Shown piece by piece: positions 25,168 to 34,683 of a stretch of DNA of 64,000 nucleotides. Position numbers and translations under genes: made by a program. Within the stretch, counting starts at the first letter, position 1, and the number at the start of each line of letters is the position of its first letter. Source of the stretch: Maritimibacter sp. (GTDB taxonomy: Bacteria; Pseudomonadota; Alphaproteobacteria; Rhodobacterales; Rhodobacteraceae); NCBI GenBank assembly GCA_002695005.1, contig NZNT01000014.1:62001-126000 (forward strand). The letters run 5' to 3'. The notes beneath the pieces are model-generated. The model did not search any database, had not been told where the DNA came from, and worked only from the letters and a program-made list of their open reading frames with translations.

Positions 25168-26060
25168 TCGAAGTCTGGGTGCTCGTGGCGCTCGCCGCCG
25201 GGGCCGTTCAGACAGTTCGCTTCGCGCTGCAAAAGACGCTCAAGGGCAGCGGCCTTAGCGCCGGGGGCGCGACGTTCGCCCGTTTCGTGTTTGCAGCACC
25301 CATCGCAATCGCCGTGACCGCGGTCTGGCTCGTGCAACGTGGCGAGCCCCTGCCCGCCTTCACCCCCCGGTTCTGGACCTTCGTCGTGTTCGGCGGGTTG
25401 AGCCAGGTCGTCGCGACGATGGCGACCGTTCAGCTCTTCTCGGAGCGCAACTTCGCCGTCGGCATCGCATTCACCAAGACCGAGACGATCCTCGTCGTCC
25501 TTTTCTCGCTGGTGCTGTTGAGCGAGCCGGTCACGGCGCCCGGTTTCGCGGCGATCCTCGTGGGCGTGGTCGGCGTCGTGCTCCTGAGCTGGCGCACCGG
25601 CGGAGGGCGCCTAGCACTCGTGAACAAGGCGTCGGGGCTGGGCCTGCTCGCGGGCGCGCTTTTCGGCATGGCCGCCATCGGCTATCGCGGCGCGACACTG
25701 GAGATCGCCGCCGACAGCGCGTTCCTGCGGGCGGTGCTGACGCTGGCCGCCGTGACCACGTTTCAGAGCATCGTCATGGCGGCCTATCTGCGCGCGGCTC
25801 AACCGGGCGAGATCACGCGGGTCGCCCGGCGTTGGCGGGTCACAGGTCTGGTGGGCGTGACGGGGATGCTGGGGTCGCTCGGCTGGTTCGTGGCCTTTGC
25901 GCTCCAGAACGCGGCATATGTGCGGGCGCTCGGGCAGATCGAGCTCGTCTTCTCGCTGCTGGTGTCGTGGCTGGTGTTCCACGACCGCTCCACGCGGCGG
26001 GAAGTGGCGGGCATGGCGCTCCTCCTCGTCTCCATCGTGGCGCTGGTCCTCGTTACCTGA
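25164..26060 (+). CDS. EamA/DMT family transporter
   Basis: This 298-residue membrane protein has ten hydrophobic segments in two EamA repeats. The repeat landmarks are a first half ending in FGGLSQVVATMATVQLFSER and LLSEPVTAPGFAAILVGVVG, and a second half ending in LVSWLVFHDRSTRREVAG. DMT proteins export metabolites such as amino acids or nucleosides; the substrate is unknown. The GTG start overlaps the stop of the lipoprotein gene, so the three genes at 24166-26060 form an operon. Confidence 0.9.
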   Translation: MIEVWVLVALAAGAVQTVRFALQKTLKGSGLSAGGATFARFVFAAPIAIAVTAVWLVQRGEPLPAFTPRFWTFVVFGGLSQVVATMATVQLFSERNFAVGIAFTKTETILVVLFSLVLLSEPVTAPGFAAILVGVVGVVLLSWRTGGGRLALVNKASGLGLLAGALFGMAAIGYRGATLEIAADSAFLRAVLTLAAVTTFQSIVMAAYLRAAQPGEITRVARRWRVTGLVGVTGMLGSLGWFVAFALQNAAYVRALGQIELVFSLLVSWLVFHDRSTRREVAGMALLLVSIVALVLVT

Positions 26061-26279
26061 TCCGGCCCCTGCCCGCCTGTGCGGCACCTGGCCCGGATCG
26101 CTGCCGAAAACTCACGCGCACGGGGGCTCGCCATCTCGTGTCCCGCGCATTGCCCCATTACCGCCCGTTCCTACCGGGCCCTCAATCGCGCGGTGAAGCA
26201 GGCGCTTTGAGCCCGCCTTACATCTGGCACGTCCCATTCGGTTGCGTTACACCCGGCGCGAACGGATCAAGGATTGAAC

Positions 26280-27998
26280 ATGTCGCGCATCCTCATCACC
26301 TCGGCCCTGCCCTATATCAACGGGATCAAGCATCTCGGGAACCTCGTGGGGTCCCAGCTTCCCGCCGATCTCTATGCCCGCTACATGCGCGCGCGCGGTC
26401 ACGAAGTGATGTTCATTTGCGCGACGGACGAACACGGGACCCCCGCGGAACTCGCCGCGAAGAAGGCGGGCAAGCCGGTCGCGGAGTACTGCGCCGAGCT
26501 GCATGGCGTTCAGACGAAGCTCGCCGAGGGGTTCCGCCTGTCCTTCGACCATTACGGCCGCTCGTCCTCGCCCCAGAACCGCAAGCTGACGCAGCACTTC
26601 GCGGGCAAGCTCTACGACAACGGCTACATCGAGGAAGTGAGCGAGGAGCAGGTCTATTCCAACGCCGACGGCCGCTTCCTCCCCGACCGGTATATCGAAG
26701 GCACCTGCCCCAACTGCGGCTACGACAAGGCCCGCGGCGACCAGTGCGAGAACTGCACCAAGCAGCTCGACCCCGTGGACCTGATCGAGCCGCGCTCGGC
26801 CATCTCCGGCTCGACCGATCTGGAGGTGCGCGAGACCAAGCCCCTGTTCCTCAAGCAATCCGCGCTGAAGGACGAGCTCGATCAGTGGATCGACAGTCAG
26901 GCCGGCTGGCCCGTGCTCACGACCTCCATCGCAAAGAAATGGCTGCATGATGGTGACGGACTGCGCGATCGCGGCATCACCCGCGACCTCGACTGGGGCG
27001 TGCCGGTCAAGCGCGGCGACGCCGACTGGCCGGGGATGGAGGGCAAAGTCTTCTACGTCTGGTTCGACGCCCCCATCGAATACATCGGCGCGACGGCAGA
27101 ATGGGCCGAAGCGACGGGACGTTCGGAAAGTGAATGGGAACGCTGGTGGCGCACCGACAAAGGCGCCGACGATGTTCGCTATGTGCAATTCATGGGCAAG
27201 GATAATGTGCCCTTCCACACCCTGTCCTTCCCCGCGACGATCATGGGGTCGCGCGAGCCGTGGAAGCTGGTCGATTACATCAAGTCGTTCAACTACCTGA
27301 ACTACGATGGCGGCCAATTCTCGACCTCGCAAGGGCGCGGCGTGTTCATGGATCAGGCGCTCGACATCCTGCCCGCCGACTACTGGCGCTGGTGGCTGCT
27401 GTCCCACGCGCCGGAAAACTCGGACGCCGAGTTCACCTGGGAAAACTTCCAATCCTCGATCAACAAGGACCTCGCCGACGTGCTGGGCAACTTCGTCAGC
27501 CGCGTCACCAAGTTCTGCCGTTCGAAATTCGGCGAGGAGGTTCCGGCCGCGGGCGAGATGGGCGAGGCGGAAACCGCGCTTATCGCCGATCTGGAAAAAC
27601 GCATCCGCTCCTACGAACGCCAGATGGAGGCGATGGAAATCCGCAAGGCCGCGCAGGAACTTCGCGCGATCTGGGCCGTCGGCAACGAATACCTTCAGGC
27701 AGCCGCGCCGTGGTCGGTGTTCAAGGAGGACGAGGACCGCGCCGCCGCGATCATCCGCCTGATGCTGAACCTGATCCGGGTCTATGCCGTGATCTCGTCC
27801 CCCTTCGTGCCCGATGCGGCGGCCAAGATGCTGTCCGGCATGAACACGCTCGACACAGACTGGCCCGACGATCTGGCCACCGCGTTGTCGGCGCTGCCCG
27901 CAGGCCACGCGTTCACCGTGCCGGAGGTGCTGTTCGCAAAGATCACCGACGAGCAGCGCGAGGCGTGGCAAGCGCAGTTCTCGGGCCAGCGCGACTGA
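26280..27998 (+). CDS. metG: Methionyl-tRNA synthetase
   Basis: This 572-residue synthetase charges tRNA-Met. The HIGH-type motif is [11 protein letters not shown] (residues 11-21). The zinc knuckle has four cysteines at 143, 146, 156 and 159 (CPNC...CENC). The KMSKS motif is replaced by FSTS ([11 protein letters not shown], about 347-350), a variant known from this MetRS type. There is no C-terminal EMAP/dimerisation extension. ATG 26280 is preferred because of the AAGGA site at the right distance; a TTG at 26274 is also open. Confidence 0.96.
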   Translation: MSRILITSALPYINGIKHLGNLVGSQLPADLYARYMRARGHEVMFICATDEHGTPAELAAKKAGKPVAEYCAELHGVQTKLAEGFRLSFDHYGRSSSPQNRKLTQHFAGKLYDNGYIEEVSEEQVYSNADGRFLPDRYIEGTCPNCGYDKARGDQCENCTKQLDPVDLIEPRSAISGSTDLEVRETKPLFLKQSALKDELDQWIDSQAGWPVLTTSIAKKWLHDGDGLRDRGITRDLDWGVPVKRGDADWPGMEGKVFYVWFDAPIEYIGATAEWAEATGRSESEWERWWRTDKGADDVRYVQFMGKDNVPFHTLSFPATIMGSREPWKLVDYIKSFNYLNYDGGQFSTSQGRGVFMDQALDILPADYWRWWLLSHAPENSDAEFTWENFQSSINKDLADVLGNFVSRVTKFCRSKFGEEVPAAGEMGEAETALIADLEKRIRSYERQMEAMEIRKAAQELRAIWAVGNEYLQAAAPWSVFKEDEDRAAAIIRLMLNLIRVYAVISSPFVPDAAAKMLSGMNTLDTDWPDDLATALSALPAGHAFTVPEVLFAKITDEQREAWQAQFSGQRD

Positions 27999-28096
27999 GC
28001 CACGGACGGGCGCGCGCGTGATATTCGCCAAGTTCGGCCTTCCCCGGCGGGCGGGCCGCCGCTAACATCATCCTACGGCAGAAGGTTCCGAGCAGG

Positions 28097-28564
28097 ATGA
28101 TCGTCGTGAACGCAAGGCAAAAGCCAGTCCACCTGCAATCGGCGGGCAAGCGGGACGTTCGGACACAGTTCGGCGCGCTGCCCTACCGGGTGAAGAACGG
28201 CAAACTTCAGGTGCTCCTGATCACCTCGCGGGGCACCGGCCGGTGGATTTTGCCCAAGGGCTGGCCGATGGACGGGGCAACGCCGGCACAGGCCGCCGCG
28301 ACCGAAGCTTTCGAGGAAGCCGGTGTCGATGGCACGCCGCTCGATACGGTCGTGGGCTTTTATTCCTACTTCAAGGTCCACGAAAAAGAGCGCCTTCCGG
28401 TGGTCGTGGCCATCTTTCCCGTCAGGGTGCGCCGGTTGCTCAACGACTGGCCGGAAGCAGGCCAGCGCAAACGGAAATGGCTGAGCCCGAAGAAGGCCGC
28501 CAAGGTGCTCGACGAGCCGGAATTGCGCCAGATCGTCAAACACTTCGACCCGCGCGGCATGTGA
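28097..28564 (+). CDS. NUDIX hydrolase
   Basis: This 155-residue enzyme probably cleaves a nucleoside-diphosphate-linked or diphosphoinositol-type substrate. The Nudix box runs from LPKGWPMDG through AATEAFEEAGV. The usual Arg before the first Glu is a Thr here, but the catalytic EExGU part is intact; the PKGWP lead-in marks a distinct alphaproteobacterial subgroup. Lys-rich C-terminus (RKRKWLSPKKAAK). A separate transcription unit is likely. Confidence 0.88.
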   Translation: MIVVNARQKPVHLQSAGKRDVRTQFGALPYRVKNGKLQVLLITSRGTGRWILPKGWPMDGATPAQAAATEAFEEAGVDGTPLDTVVGFYSYFKVHEKERLPVVVAIFPVRVRRLLNDWPEAGQRKRKWLSPKKAAKVLDEPELRQIVKHFDPRGM

Positions 28565-28641
28565 TCGGGCGCACCGAACACCCTTGCGCGGGACGCACGA
28601 AGGGTTACATATTCGCAAACCCTTTGTGACAGGTTCGCAAC

Positions 28642-29055
28642 ATGATCCGTTACGCTCTGAAATGTGCCGACGGGCACGATTTCGAAAGCTGGTTCCAGAA
28701 TGCAGGCGCCTTCGACACGCTCGCCAAGGCGGGGCATGTCACCTGCCCGGACTGCGGCAGCGGCGATGTGTCCAAATCGCTCATGGCCCCCCGCGTGGCC
28801 ACGACGAAAACCCCCGCGCCGAAAACAGACACACCGCCCCGCGAAGCGGACCTTGCCGCGTTCAAGGCCAAGGTGGAGGCGGAATGCGACTATGTCGGCA
28901 GCTCCTTTGTCACCGAGGCGCGCAAGATTCACGAGGGCGAGACGCCCAAACGCGGCATTTACGGCGAGGCGAAACCGAAGGACGCGCTCGCTTTGTTGCA
29001 AGACGGGATCGCCGTCGCTCCCCTGCCCTTCATCCCGACGCGCAAGGCCAACTAG
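28642..29055 (+). CDS. DUF1178 family protein
   Basis: This 137-residue protein is found mostly in alphaproteobacteria. Its N-terminus IRYALKCADGHDFESWFQ and CPDCGSGDV (Cys35, Cys38) together with Cys8 look like a small zinc-binding site. The rest is charged, ending in the conserved VAPLPFIP. Function unknown. A short inverted repeat AAGGGTT-N11-AACCCTT lies at 28600-28624, about 18 bases before the start. Confidence 0.9.
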   Translation: MIRYALKCADGHDFESWFQNAGAFDTLAKAGHVTCPDCGSGDVSKSLMAPRVATTKTPAPKTDTPPREADLAAFKAKVEAECDYVGSSFVTEARKIHEGETPKRGIYGEAKPKDALALLQDGIAVAPLPFIPTRKAN

Positions 29056-29093
29056 CCTGTAGAAAACGCCCGGAAAGCTGGTAGGGTCGAGCC

Positions 29094-29915
29094 ATGAAGG
29101 TCGTCTTCGAAACCCGGTTCTCGTTCTTCGGCCAATCCGGCTGGAAATCCGACCACGCGGCGGATCCGAACCTACTGTTCGACAGCGACCGGCTTGCCCA
29201 GCGGATGAAGTATTTCGAGCAGGTCACGCTCGCCAGCCTCACCGGCCAGACCGACCGCGCCTTTGAGCACATGGTCCTGTCCTCGAGCCTGATGCCGGAA
29301 GGCTGGCAAAAGCGCTTGCGGGAGCTGTGCTTTGACGTGCTGGGCAAAGAGCGCTGCCGGATCTTGTACCGTCCCGAAGGCTCCGCCGGGCACATCATGA
29401 AGAACACGGTCGCGAAGCTCTACAAGGATCAGACCGTGGCGCAGGTGGTGCTGGACGACGACGACGCCGTCTCGACCGACTTCGTGGCGGCCGTGAAGCA
29501 TTACGGCACCTTCGCCCTGCGCGACCCCATGAACCCGCGCCCCTACACGTTCCTGTCGTTTCCGCGCGGCTATACGCTCGGCATCGAGGACGGTCGCCTG
29601 TCGTGGCTGTCGCAGCGCTATGTGCCTTACACGAACCTCGGCCTGGCGCTGATCGCGCCCTCGGACACCAAGAGAAATCCGTTCCTGACCAGTCACAAGC
29701 GGATCGGGCAGCGTCACCCGTCGTACATGGTGACGCATCTCAGGCCCTATTACCTGCGCGCCGTTCACGGGTTGAACGACAGCCGGGCGCACCAGTCCGA
29801 CGAGCATCTGTCGGACGACCAGATCGCCGAGGTCTTCCCCTACTTCCCTTGGCTCGCCGCCCATTTTCCCAATGCGCAACGCAAAGAGGGCGACGAGGGA
29901 ATCGCCGCGCAGTAG
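29094..29915 (+). CDS. Putative rhamnosyl transferase family protein
   Basis: This 273-residue protein matches the Rhamno_transf family by its N-terminus (FETRFSFFGQSGWKS), the HIMKNTVAKLY helix, an acidic DDDD cluster (121-124, in VVLDDDDAVS) that can serve as the metal/nucleotide-sugar site, and the C-terminal RPYYLRAVHGLNDSRAH. It probably transfers a sugar to an envelope or secreted glycan. No other glycan genes flank it; the next gene is a membrane-anchored RTX protein. Substrate unproven. Confidence 0.78.
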   Translation: MKVVFETRFSFFGQSGWKSDHAADPNLLFDSDRLAQRMKYFEQVTLASLTGQTDRAFEHMVLSSSLMPEGWQKRLRELCFDVLGKERCRILYRPEGSAGHIMKNTVAKLYKDQTVAQVVLDDDDAVSTDFVAAVKHYGTFALRDPMNPRPYTFLSFPRGYTLGIEDGRLSWLSQRYVPYTNLGLALIAPSDTKRNPFLTSHKRIGQRHPSYMVTHLRPYYLRAVHGLNDSRAHQSDEHLSDDQIAEVFPYFPWLAAHFPNAQRKEGDEGIAAQ

Positions 29916-30142
29916 CGCGTTTCCAGTTTCGGAACAATTCGACATGCCGCACGCTGTGCAGTGCGCGCCGGAAACAGTGGGCGGCTAACTTCTTGGTTAA
30001 TGTGGCTTTTTTTTGGCCAAAGCCGGGATTTCTCTAGGCGAAAAGTCTTAATGCCGGGTAAGTTCAAGAACACTTGGGGGGGATGGGGCCAGTTTTCCGG
30101 CGTCCATACCCGTATGCATTTCGACTTCGGGGGACACTGTCC
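29916..30142 (+). promoter_or_regulatory. AT-richer leader region before the RTX gene
   Basis: This 227-base gap is less GC-rich than its surroundings. It holds a run of eight T residues (30007-30014) and a GGCTTT / AAAGCC stem (30004-30009 with 30019-30024). That stem could end the upstream message, or the region could carry the RTX promoter; I cannot assign -35/-10 elements with confidence. Confidence 0.35.
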
Positions 30143-33100
30143 ATGTTTCTGCTCTTGCTGCTCATCCCGCTTCTCATCGGCGCTGCTTTTCTGTTCGACT
30201 TCACGCCGGACGACGACCCGGACCCGAATGAAGACATGGACGGCAACGAGGGCGGCGGCAGCACCATCGACCCCGGCGGAAACGGCGGGTCCGGCACGGG
30301 CGGCACCGGAGGCGGCGGCGGTGTGAACACCGGGCCGATCTACCTCACCGACCAGATCGACCTCTACTACGCAGGCGCCGGAGCGCAGGAAATCTACGCA
30401 CTCGACGGGGACGACACCGTCAGCGGCATGAACGGTGACGACCAGATCTATGGCCAGGGCGGCGACGACAATCTCTACGGCGGCTTCGGCGATGACACCA
30501 TCGGGGGCGGCGCGGGTGAAGATTATGCGTTTGGCGCAGCGGGCGACGACCGGATTACCGGTGGCGCGGGCGATGACGACCTCAACGGCGGCGGTGGCGA
30601 GGATACGATCCTCGGTGAAGCCGGAAACGACACGATCACCGGCGGCGCGAACGACGATACGCTCGATGGTGGCGCCGGCAACGACTCCATCGACGGTGGG
30701 AGTGGCGCGGACACCATTTCCGGCGGTCTCGGAGACGACCTGATCCAGGGCGTGGGCGGCGCCGACATCATTTCGGGCGATGGCGGAAACGACACGATCT
30801 ACGCGGGCTTCGGCGACGATACCGTAAGCGGCGGCGACGGCGACGACGACGTGACCGGAGGCGCGGGCGCAGACACGATCACCGGCGACGCGGGCAAGGA
30901 CATCCTGCGCGGCAAGTCCGGCAATGACGTGATCGACGGCGGCGCGGACGACGACGAGATTTACGGCGGCGCCGACGACGACGTGATCACCGGCGGAACC
31001 GGCAACGACAAGATCGACGCGGGCGACGGCGACGACACCGTGGATGGTGGCGACGGCGACGACGAGATCCAGGGCGGCAACGGGATCGACACGATCACCG
31101 GCGGTCTGGGCAATGACGAGATCAACGGCGGCTCGGGCGATGACGACCTCGATGGCGGCGCGGGCGACGACTACGTCCAGGGCAGCGACGGCAACGACGC
31201 GATCGACGGCGGCGAAGGCAACAACGATCTGCGCGGCGGGATAGGCAACGACACCATCGTCGCGGGCGCCGGCAACGATGCCGTGCGCGGTGGCGATGGC
31301 GATGACGACATCGACGTCGGCGACGGCGACAACCAGGTCTGGAGCGGCGCGGGCGACGACTCCATCACGACCGGCGCCGGGGCCGACACGATCAACAGCG
31401 ACGACGGGGCCGACACCATCATTTCCGGTGCCGGTGACGACACGATCTATGCGGGCGACGGCAATGACACGGTGGATGCAGGCGACGGCGACGACTTCGT
31501 CGACGGCGGGCTTGGCGACGACACCATCACGGCCGGCGACGGGGACGACACGGTCTCCGGCAGCGTCGGCGACGACACGATCTCGGGCGGCGCGGGCAAC
31601 GACACGCTCGACGGCGGCGCCGGTGAAGACACGCTCGATGGCGGTGATGGCAATGATGTCCTGAATGGGGGACAGGGTAACGACACGCTCGACGGCGGCG
31701 CCGGCGACGACACCCTGTACATGGATATCGGCGACAGCGCGACCGGCGGCGACGGGGCGGACACCTTCGTGGTGGATAATTCCGGCACCGACTATTACGA
31801 GGCCGACGGCACCACGCCGAACGTCGCCGTGATCGAAGATTTCGACACCTCGACCGACGTGCTGGCCATCGTGGGCGCCAACGCCAACGAACTGGCCCTC
31901 GACGGGGCACTCGCGGTGAACGCCACCGGGCTCGACGCCGGGCTCCTGTTCACGATCACCGACAGTTCGTCGGGGTCCGACGTGGTCTATGCCCGCATCC
32001 TGCTCAAGGGTCTGACCGAGGCGGATATTGACGACATCCAGGGTCCGGACGTGTTCGGCACCAACGATGACGACGTGCTCTCGGCCAACTCCACGGCCAA
32101 CACGATCATCGCCCGTGACGGCGACGACATCGTGGGCGGCGGCATCCTCACCGACCTGATCGAAGGCGGCGATGGCAATGACGTCATCACCGGCGGCGAT
32201 GGCGGCACGACGCTCGCCGGTGGCAGCGGCGACGACACCATCTTCGGCGGCGCTGGCGATGACGAGATCTTCGGGAATCCGGGCGACGACATGATCGACG
32301 GTGGCGGTGGGAACGACACCATCGACGGCATGGGCGGCGCGGACGAGGTCGATGGCGGCGATGGCGACGACACGATCCTCGGCGGCACCAACGACGACAT
32401 CCTGCGCGGTGGCGCGGGTAACGACAACATCGAAGGTGGCGGCGGCAACGACGACATCGACGGCGGTGACGGCGAAGACGACATCGATGCCGGTGCTGGC
32501 GACGACACCGTGACCGGCGGCGCCGGGAACGACACCATCTTCGGCGATACCGGCGGCGACACGATCGACGCGGGCGATGGCAACGATTACGTCGACGGCT
32601 GGAGCGGCTCCGACGTGATCGATGGTGGCGCAGGCAACGACACACTGCTGGGCTACGACGGCGGCGACACCATTCGTGGTGGCGACGGCGACGACATCAT
32701 CAACGGCGAAGCGATGGGCGATACCCTGGACGGCGGCGCTGGCGATGACGACATAAGCGGCGGCAGCGGCGACGACACGATCGAGACCGGCACCGGCAAC
32801 GACACGGTCAACGCCGGCAGTGGCAACGACTTCGTCGCGGTCGAAGGTGTGGGCGAGATCACGCTGGGCGACGGGGACGACACGATCTTCGTGCGAAACG
32901 AGGTCGGCACCGACGGCACGAACGACCGCGTGGTCACCGACTTCAACACCGCCGACGACGTGGTGATGGTCCCGGCCGGGGAACTGGGCAACTACTCCAT
33001 CGTCGATGGCGGCGCGGACGGCCTCTACCTGCTCTGGACGACCAGCAGCACAGGCGGCGGCGTCGCGGCCTCGGTGGCCCTGACCCTGCAGGGTCTCACA

Positions 33101-33154
33101 CCGGCCGACATCCCGAACGTGACGCTCCAGGAAGAGCCCGTCGCGGTTCCCTGA
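30143..33154 (+). CDS. Membrane-anchored RTX (hemolysin-type calcium-binding) repeat protein
   Basis: This 1003-residue acidic protein starts with a hydrophobic anchor (FLLLLLIPLLIGAAFLF, about 2-18), then a Gly/Asp-rich linker. There are two blocks of nine-residue GGxGxDxux Ca2+-binding repeats, about residues 85-545 and 640-915. They are separated by a non-repeat domain with VIEDFDTSTDVLAIV and LKGLTEADIDDIQ, and a similar cap (VVTDFNTADDVVMVP, LQGLTPADIPNV) ends the protein. The caps resemble each other, so the protein seems to be two repeat-cap modules. ATG 30143 follows a GGGGGA site and starts the anchor; frames open to 30074 would only add residues before it. No type I secretion genes are adjacent. 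Confidence 0.85.
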   Translation: MFLLLLLIPLLIGAAFLFDFTPDDDPDPNEDMDGNEGGGSTIDPGGNGGSGTGGTGGGGGVNTGPIYLTDQIDLYYAGAGAQEIYALDGDDTVSGMNGDDQIYGQGGDDNLYGGFGDDTIGGGAGEDYAFGAAGDDRITGGAGDDDLNGGGGEDTILGEAGNDTITGGANDDTLDGGAGNDSIDGGSGADTISGGLGDDLIQGVGGADIISGDGGNDTIYAGFGDDTVSGGDGDDDVTGGAGADTITGDAGKDILRGKSGNDVIDGGADDDEIYGGADDDVITGGTGNDKIDAGDGDDTVDGGDGDDEIQGGNGIDTITGGLGNDEINGGSGDDDLDGGAGDDYVQGSDGNDAIDGGEGNNDLRGGIGNDTIVAGAGNDAVRGGDGDDDIDVGDGDNQVWSGAGDDSITTGAGADTINSDDGADTIISGAGDDTIYAGDGNDTVDAGDGDDFVDGGLGDDTITAGDGDDTVSGSVGDDTISGGAGNDTLDGGAGEDTLDGGDGNDVLNGGQGNDTLDGGAGDDTLYMDIGDSATGGDGADTFVVDNSGTDYYEADGTTPNVAVIEDFDTSTDVLAIVGANANELALDGALAVNATGLDAGLLFTITDSSSGSDVVYARILLKGLTEADIDDIQGPDVFGTNDDDVLSANSTANTIIARDGDDIVGGGILTDLIEGGDGNDVITGGDGGTTLAGGSGDDTIFGGAGDDEIFGNPGDDMIDGGGGNDTIDGMGGADEVDGGDGDDTILGGTNDDILRGGAGNDNIEGGGGNDDIDGGDGEDDIDAGAGDDTVTGGAGNDTIFGDTGGDTIDAGDGNDYVDGWSGSDVIDGGAGNDTLLGYDGGDTIRGGDGDDIINGEAMGDTLDGGAGDDDISGGSGDDTIETGTGNDTVNAGSGNDFVAVEGVGEITLGDGDDTIFVRNEVGTDGTNDRVVTDFNTADDVVMVPAGELGNYSIVDGGADGLYLLWTTSSTGGGVAASVALTLQGLTPADIPNVTLQEEPVAVP

Positions 33155-33223
33155 CCTCTTGCGCAAGTCCGCGCCGGGCTCTATCAGGCGCGGGATTGAC
33201 TGGGACCACGGGGACGGGCGCAA

Positions 33224-34459
33224 ATGCCGCTTCTGGTGATGAAATTCGGCGGCACCTCCGTCGCCACCCTCGACCGGATCGCGCGCGCCTCCAAGCGGGT
33301 CGCGCGCGAAGTCGCGAATGGCTACGACGTGATTGTCGTCGTCTCGGCGATGGCCGGAAAGACCAACGAGCTGGTCGGCTGGGTCGAAGAAACCTCTCCC
33401 ATGTACGACGCGCGCGAATACGATGCGGTCGTGGCTTCGGGCGAGATCGTGACCGCCGGTCTCATGGCGCTGCGACTTCAGGAAATGGATGTCCCGGCGC
33501 GCAGCTGGCAGGGCTGGCAGGTGCCGCTCAAGACCAACTCGGCCCATTCGTCGGCCAGGATCGAAGACATCGGCACCGACGCGATCAACGCGAAATTCGA
33601 CGAAGGCTTCAAGGTCGCCGTGGTGGCGGGCTTTCAGGGCATCTCGCCCGAGGGCCGGGTGACCACGTTGGGCCGGGGTGGCTCGGACACCACCGCCGTG
33701 GCCTTTGCCGCCGCTTTCGGTGCTGAGCGCTGCGACATCTACACCGACGTCGACGGGGTCTACACCACCGACCCCCGGATCGAGGACAAGGCCCGCAAGC
33801 TCGACAAGATCGCCTTCGAGGAAATGCTCGAACTGGCCAGCCTGGGCGCCAAGGTGCTCCAGACCCGCTCGGTCGAGCTTGCCATGCGCTTCAAGGTGAA
33901 GCTGCGCGTCTTGTCGTCTTTCGAAGAATATGACCCCAATGCAGGCACGCTGGTCTGCGACGAGGAGGAAATCGTGGAACAGAATGCCGTCTCCGGTGTG
34001 GCCTACAGCCGCGATGAAGCCAAAATGACGCTGATCTCGGTGGCCGACCGCCCCGGCATCGCGAGCGCGATCTTCACCCCCCTCTCCGAGGCCGGCGTGA
34101 ACGTGGACATGATCGTTCAGAACATCTCGGAGGAAGGTCGCACCGACATGACCTTCTCCTGCCCCGTGGGACAGGTGGCGCGCGCGGAAAAAGCGCTGAC
34201 CGCGGCCAAGGAAAAGGGCGACATCAACTTTCGCGAGCTTGTCGCGGATGAAGATGTGGCGAAGGTGTCGGTCGTGGGGATCGGTATGCGCTCCCACGCC
34301 GGGATCGCGGCGCGGATGTTCTCGGTGCTCGCGAACGAGGGCATCAACATCAAGGTCATCACGACGTCCGAGATCAAGATCTCGGTCTTGGTGGACCGGA
34401 AATATATGGAGTTGGCCGTCCAGTCCCTCCACGACGCGTTCGACCTCGACAAGGTCTGA
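33224..34459 (+). CDS. lysC: Aspartate kinase
   Basis: This 411-residue enzyme phosphorylates aspartate, the first step to lysine, threonine and methionine. The N-terminal kinase domain has KFGGTSVA (7-14), the nucleotide site GRGGSDTTAVAFAAA and DVDGVYTTDPR. Two C-terminal ACT domains, about residues 265-411, bind feedback inhibitors (usually lysine with threonine). It lies before ptsP, an arrangement common in alphaproteobacteria. Feedback regulation is inferred from the ACT domains. Confidence 0.96.
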   Translation: MPLLVMKFGGTSVATLDRIARASKRVAREVANGYDVIVVVSAMAGKTNELVGWVEETSPMYDAREYDAVVASGEIVTAGLMALRLQEMDVPARSWQGWQVPLKTNSAHSSARIEDIGTDAINAKFDEGFKVAVVAGFQGISPEGRVTTLGRGGSDTTAVAFAAAFGAERCDIYTDVDGVYTTDPRIEDKARKLDKIAFEEMLELASLGAKVLQTRSVELAMRFKVKLRVLSSFEEYDPNAGTLVCDEEEIVEQNAVSGVAYSRDEAKMTLISVADRPGIASAIFTPLSEAGVNVDMIVQNISEEGRTDMTFSCPVGQVARAEKALTAAKEKGDINFRELVADEDVAKVSVVGIGMRSHAGIAARMFSVLANEGINIKVITTSEIKISVLVDRKYMELAVQSLHDAFDLDKV

Positions 34460-34683
34460 CAGGGTCACGGGGCGTACCCGCGATCAGGACATCGCCCGGA
34501 TGGCCGGGGGTGCATCGCGCGTTTTCCGCACGGATTCCCCGACCGCCCGCCGGACTTGCAGTCATGCGCTTGGTGCGCTTGCGCCCGCGTCACAAGCCGA
34601 AGACCGCCTAATGATTCGCTGAAAACGCTTTCCGCCGGGGGCGGCGGTGTGTTTTAACCATGTCGAATGTCCGGGGATGCATC

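Noticed and set aside
26061-26279. Riboswitch or T-box before metG
   Set aside because: I see no SAM-type or T-box core in the 219-base gap and no terminator structure.
29986-30000. CtrA-like TTAA spacing before the RTX gene
   Set aside because: The spacer is eight bases instead of seven and one half-site is CTAA.
29840-34468. A 1542-codon open frame on the minus strand across the RTX region
   Set aside because: It is the mirror of the GC-rich Asp/Gly repeats of the RTX gene and of lysC; it has no family features, and the plus strand has complete genes there.
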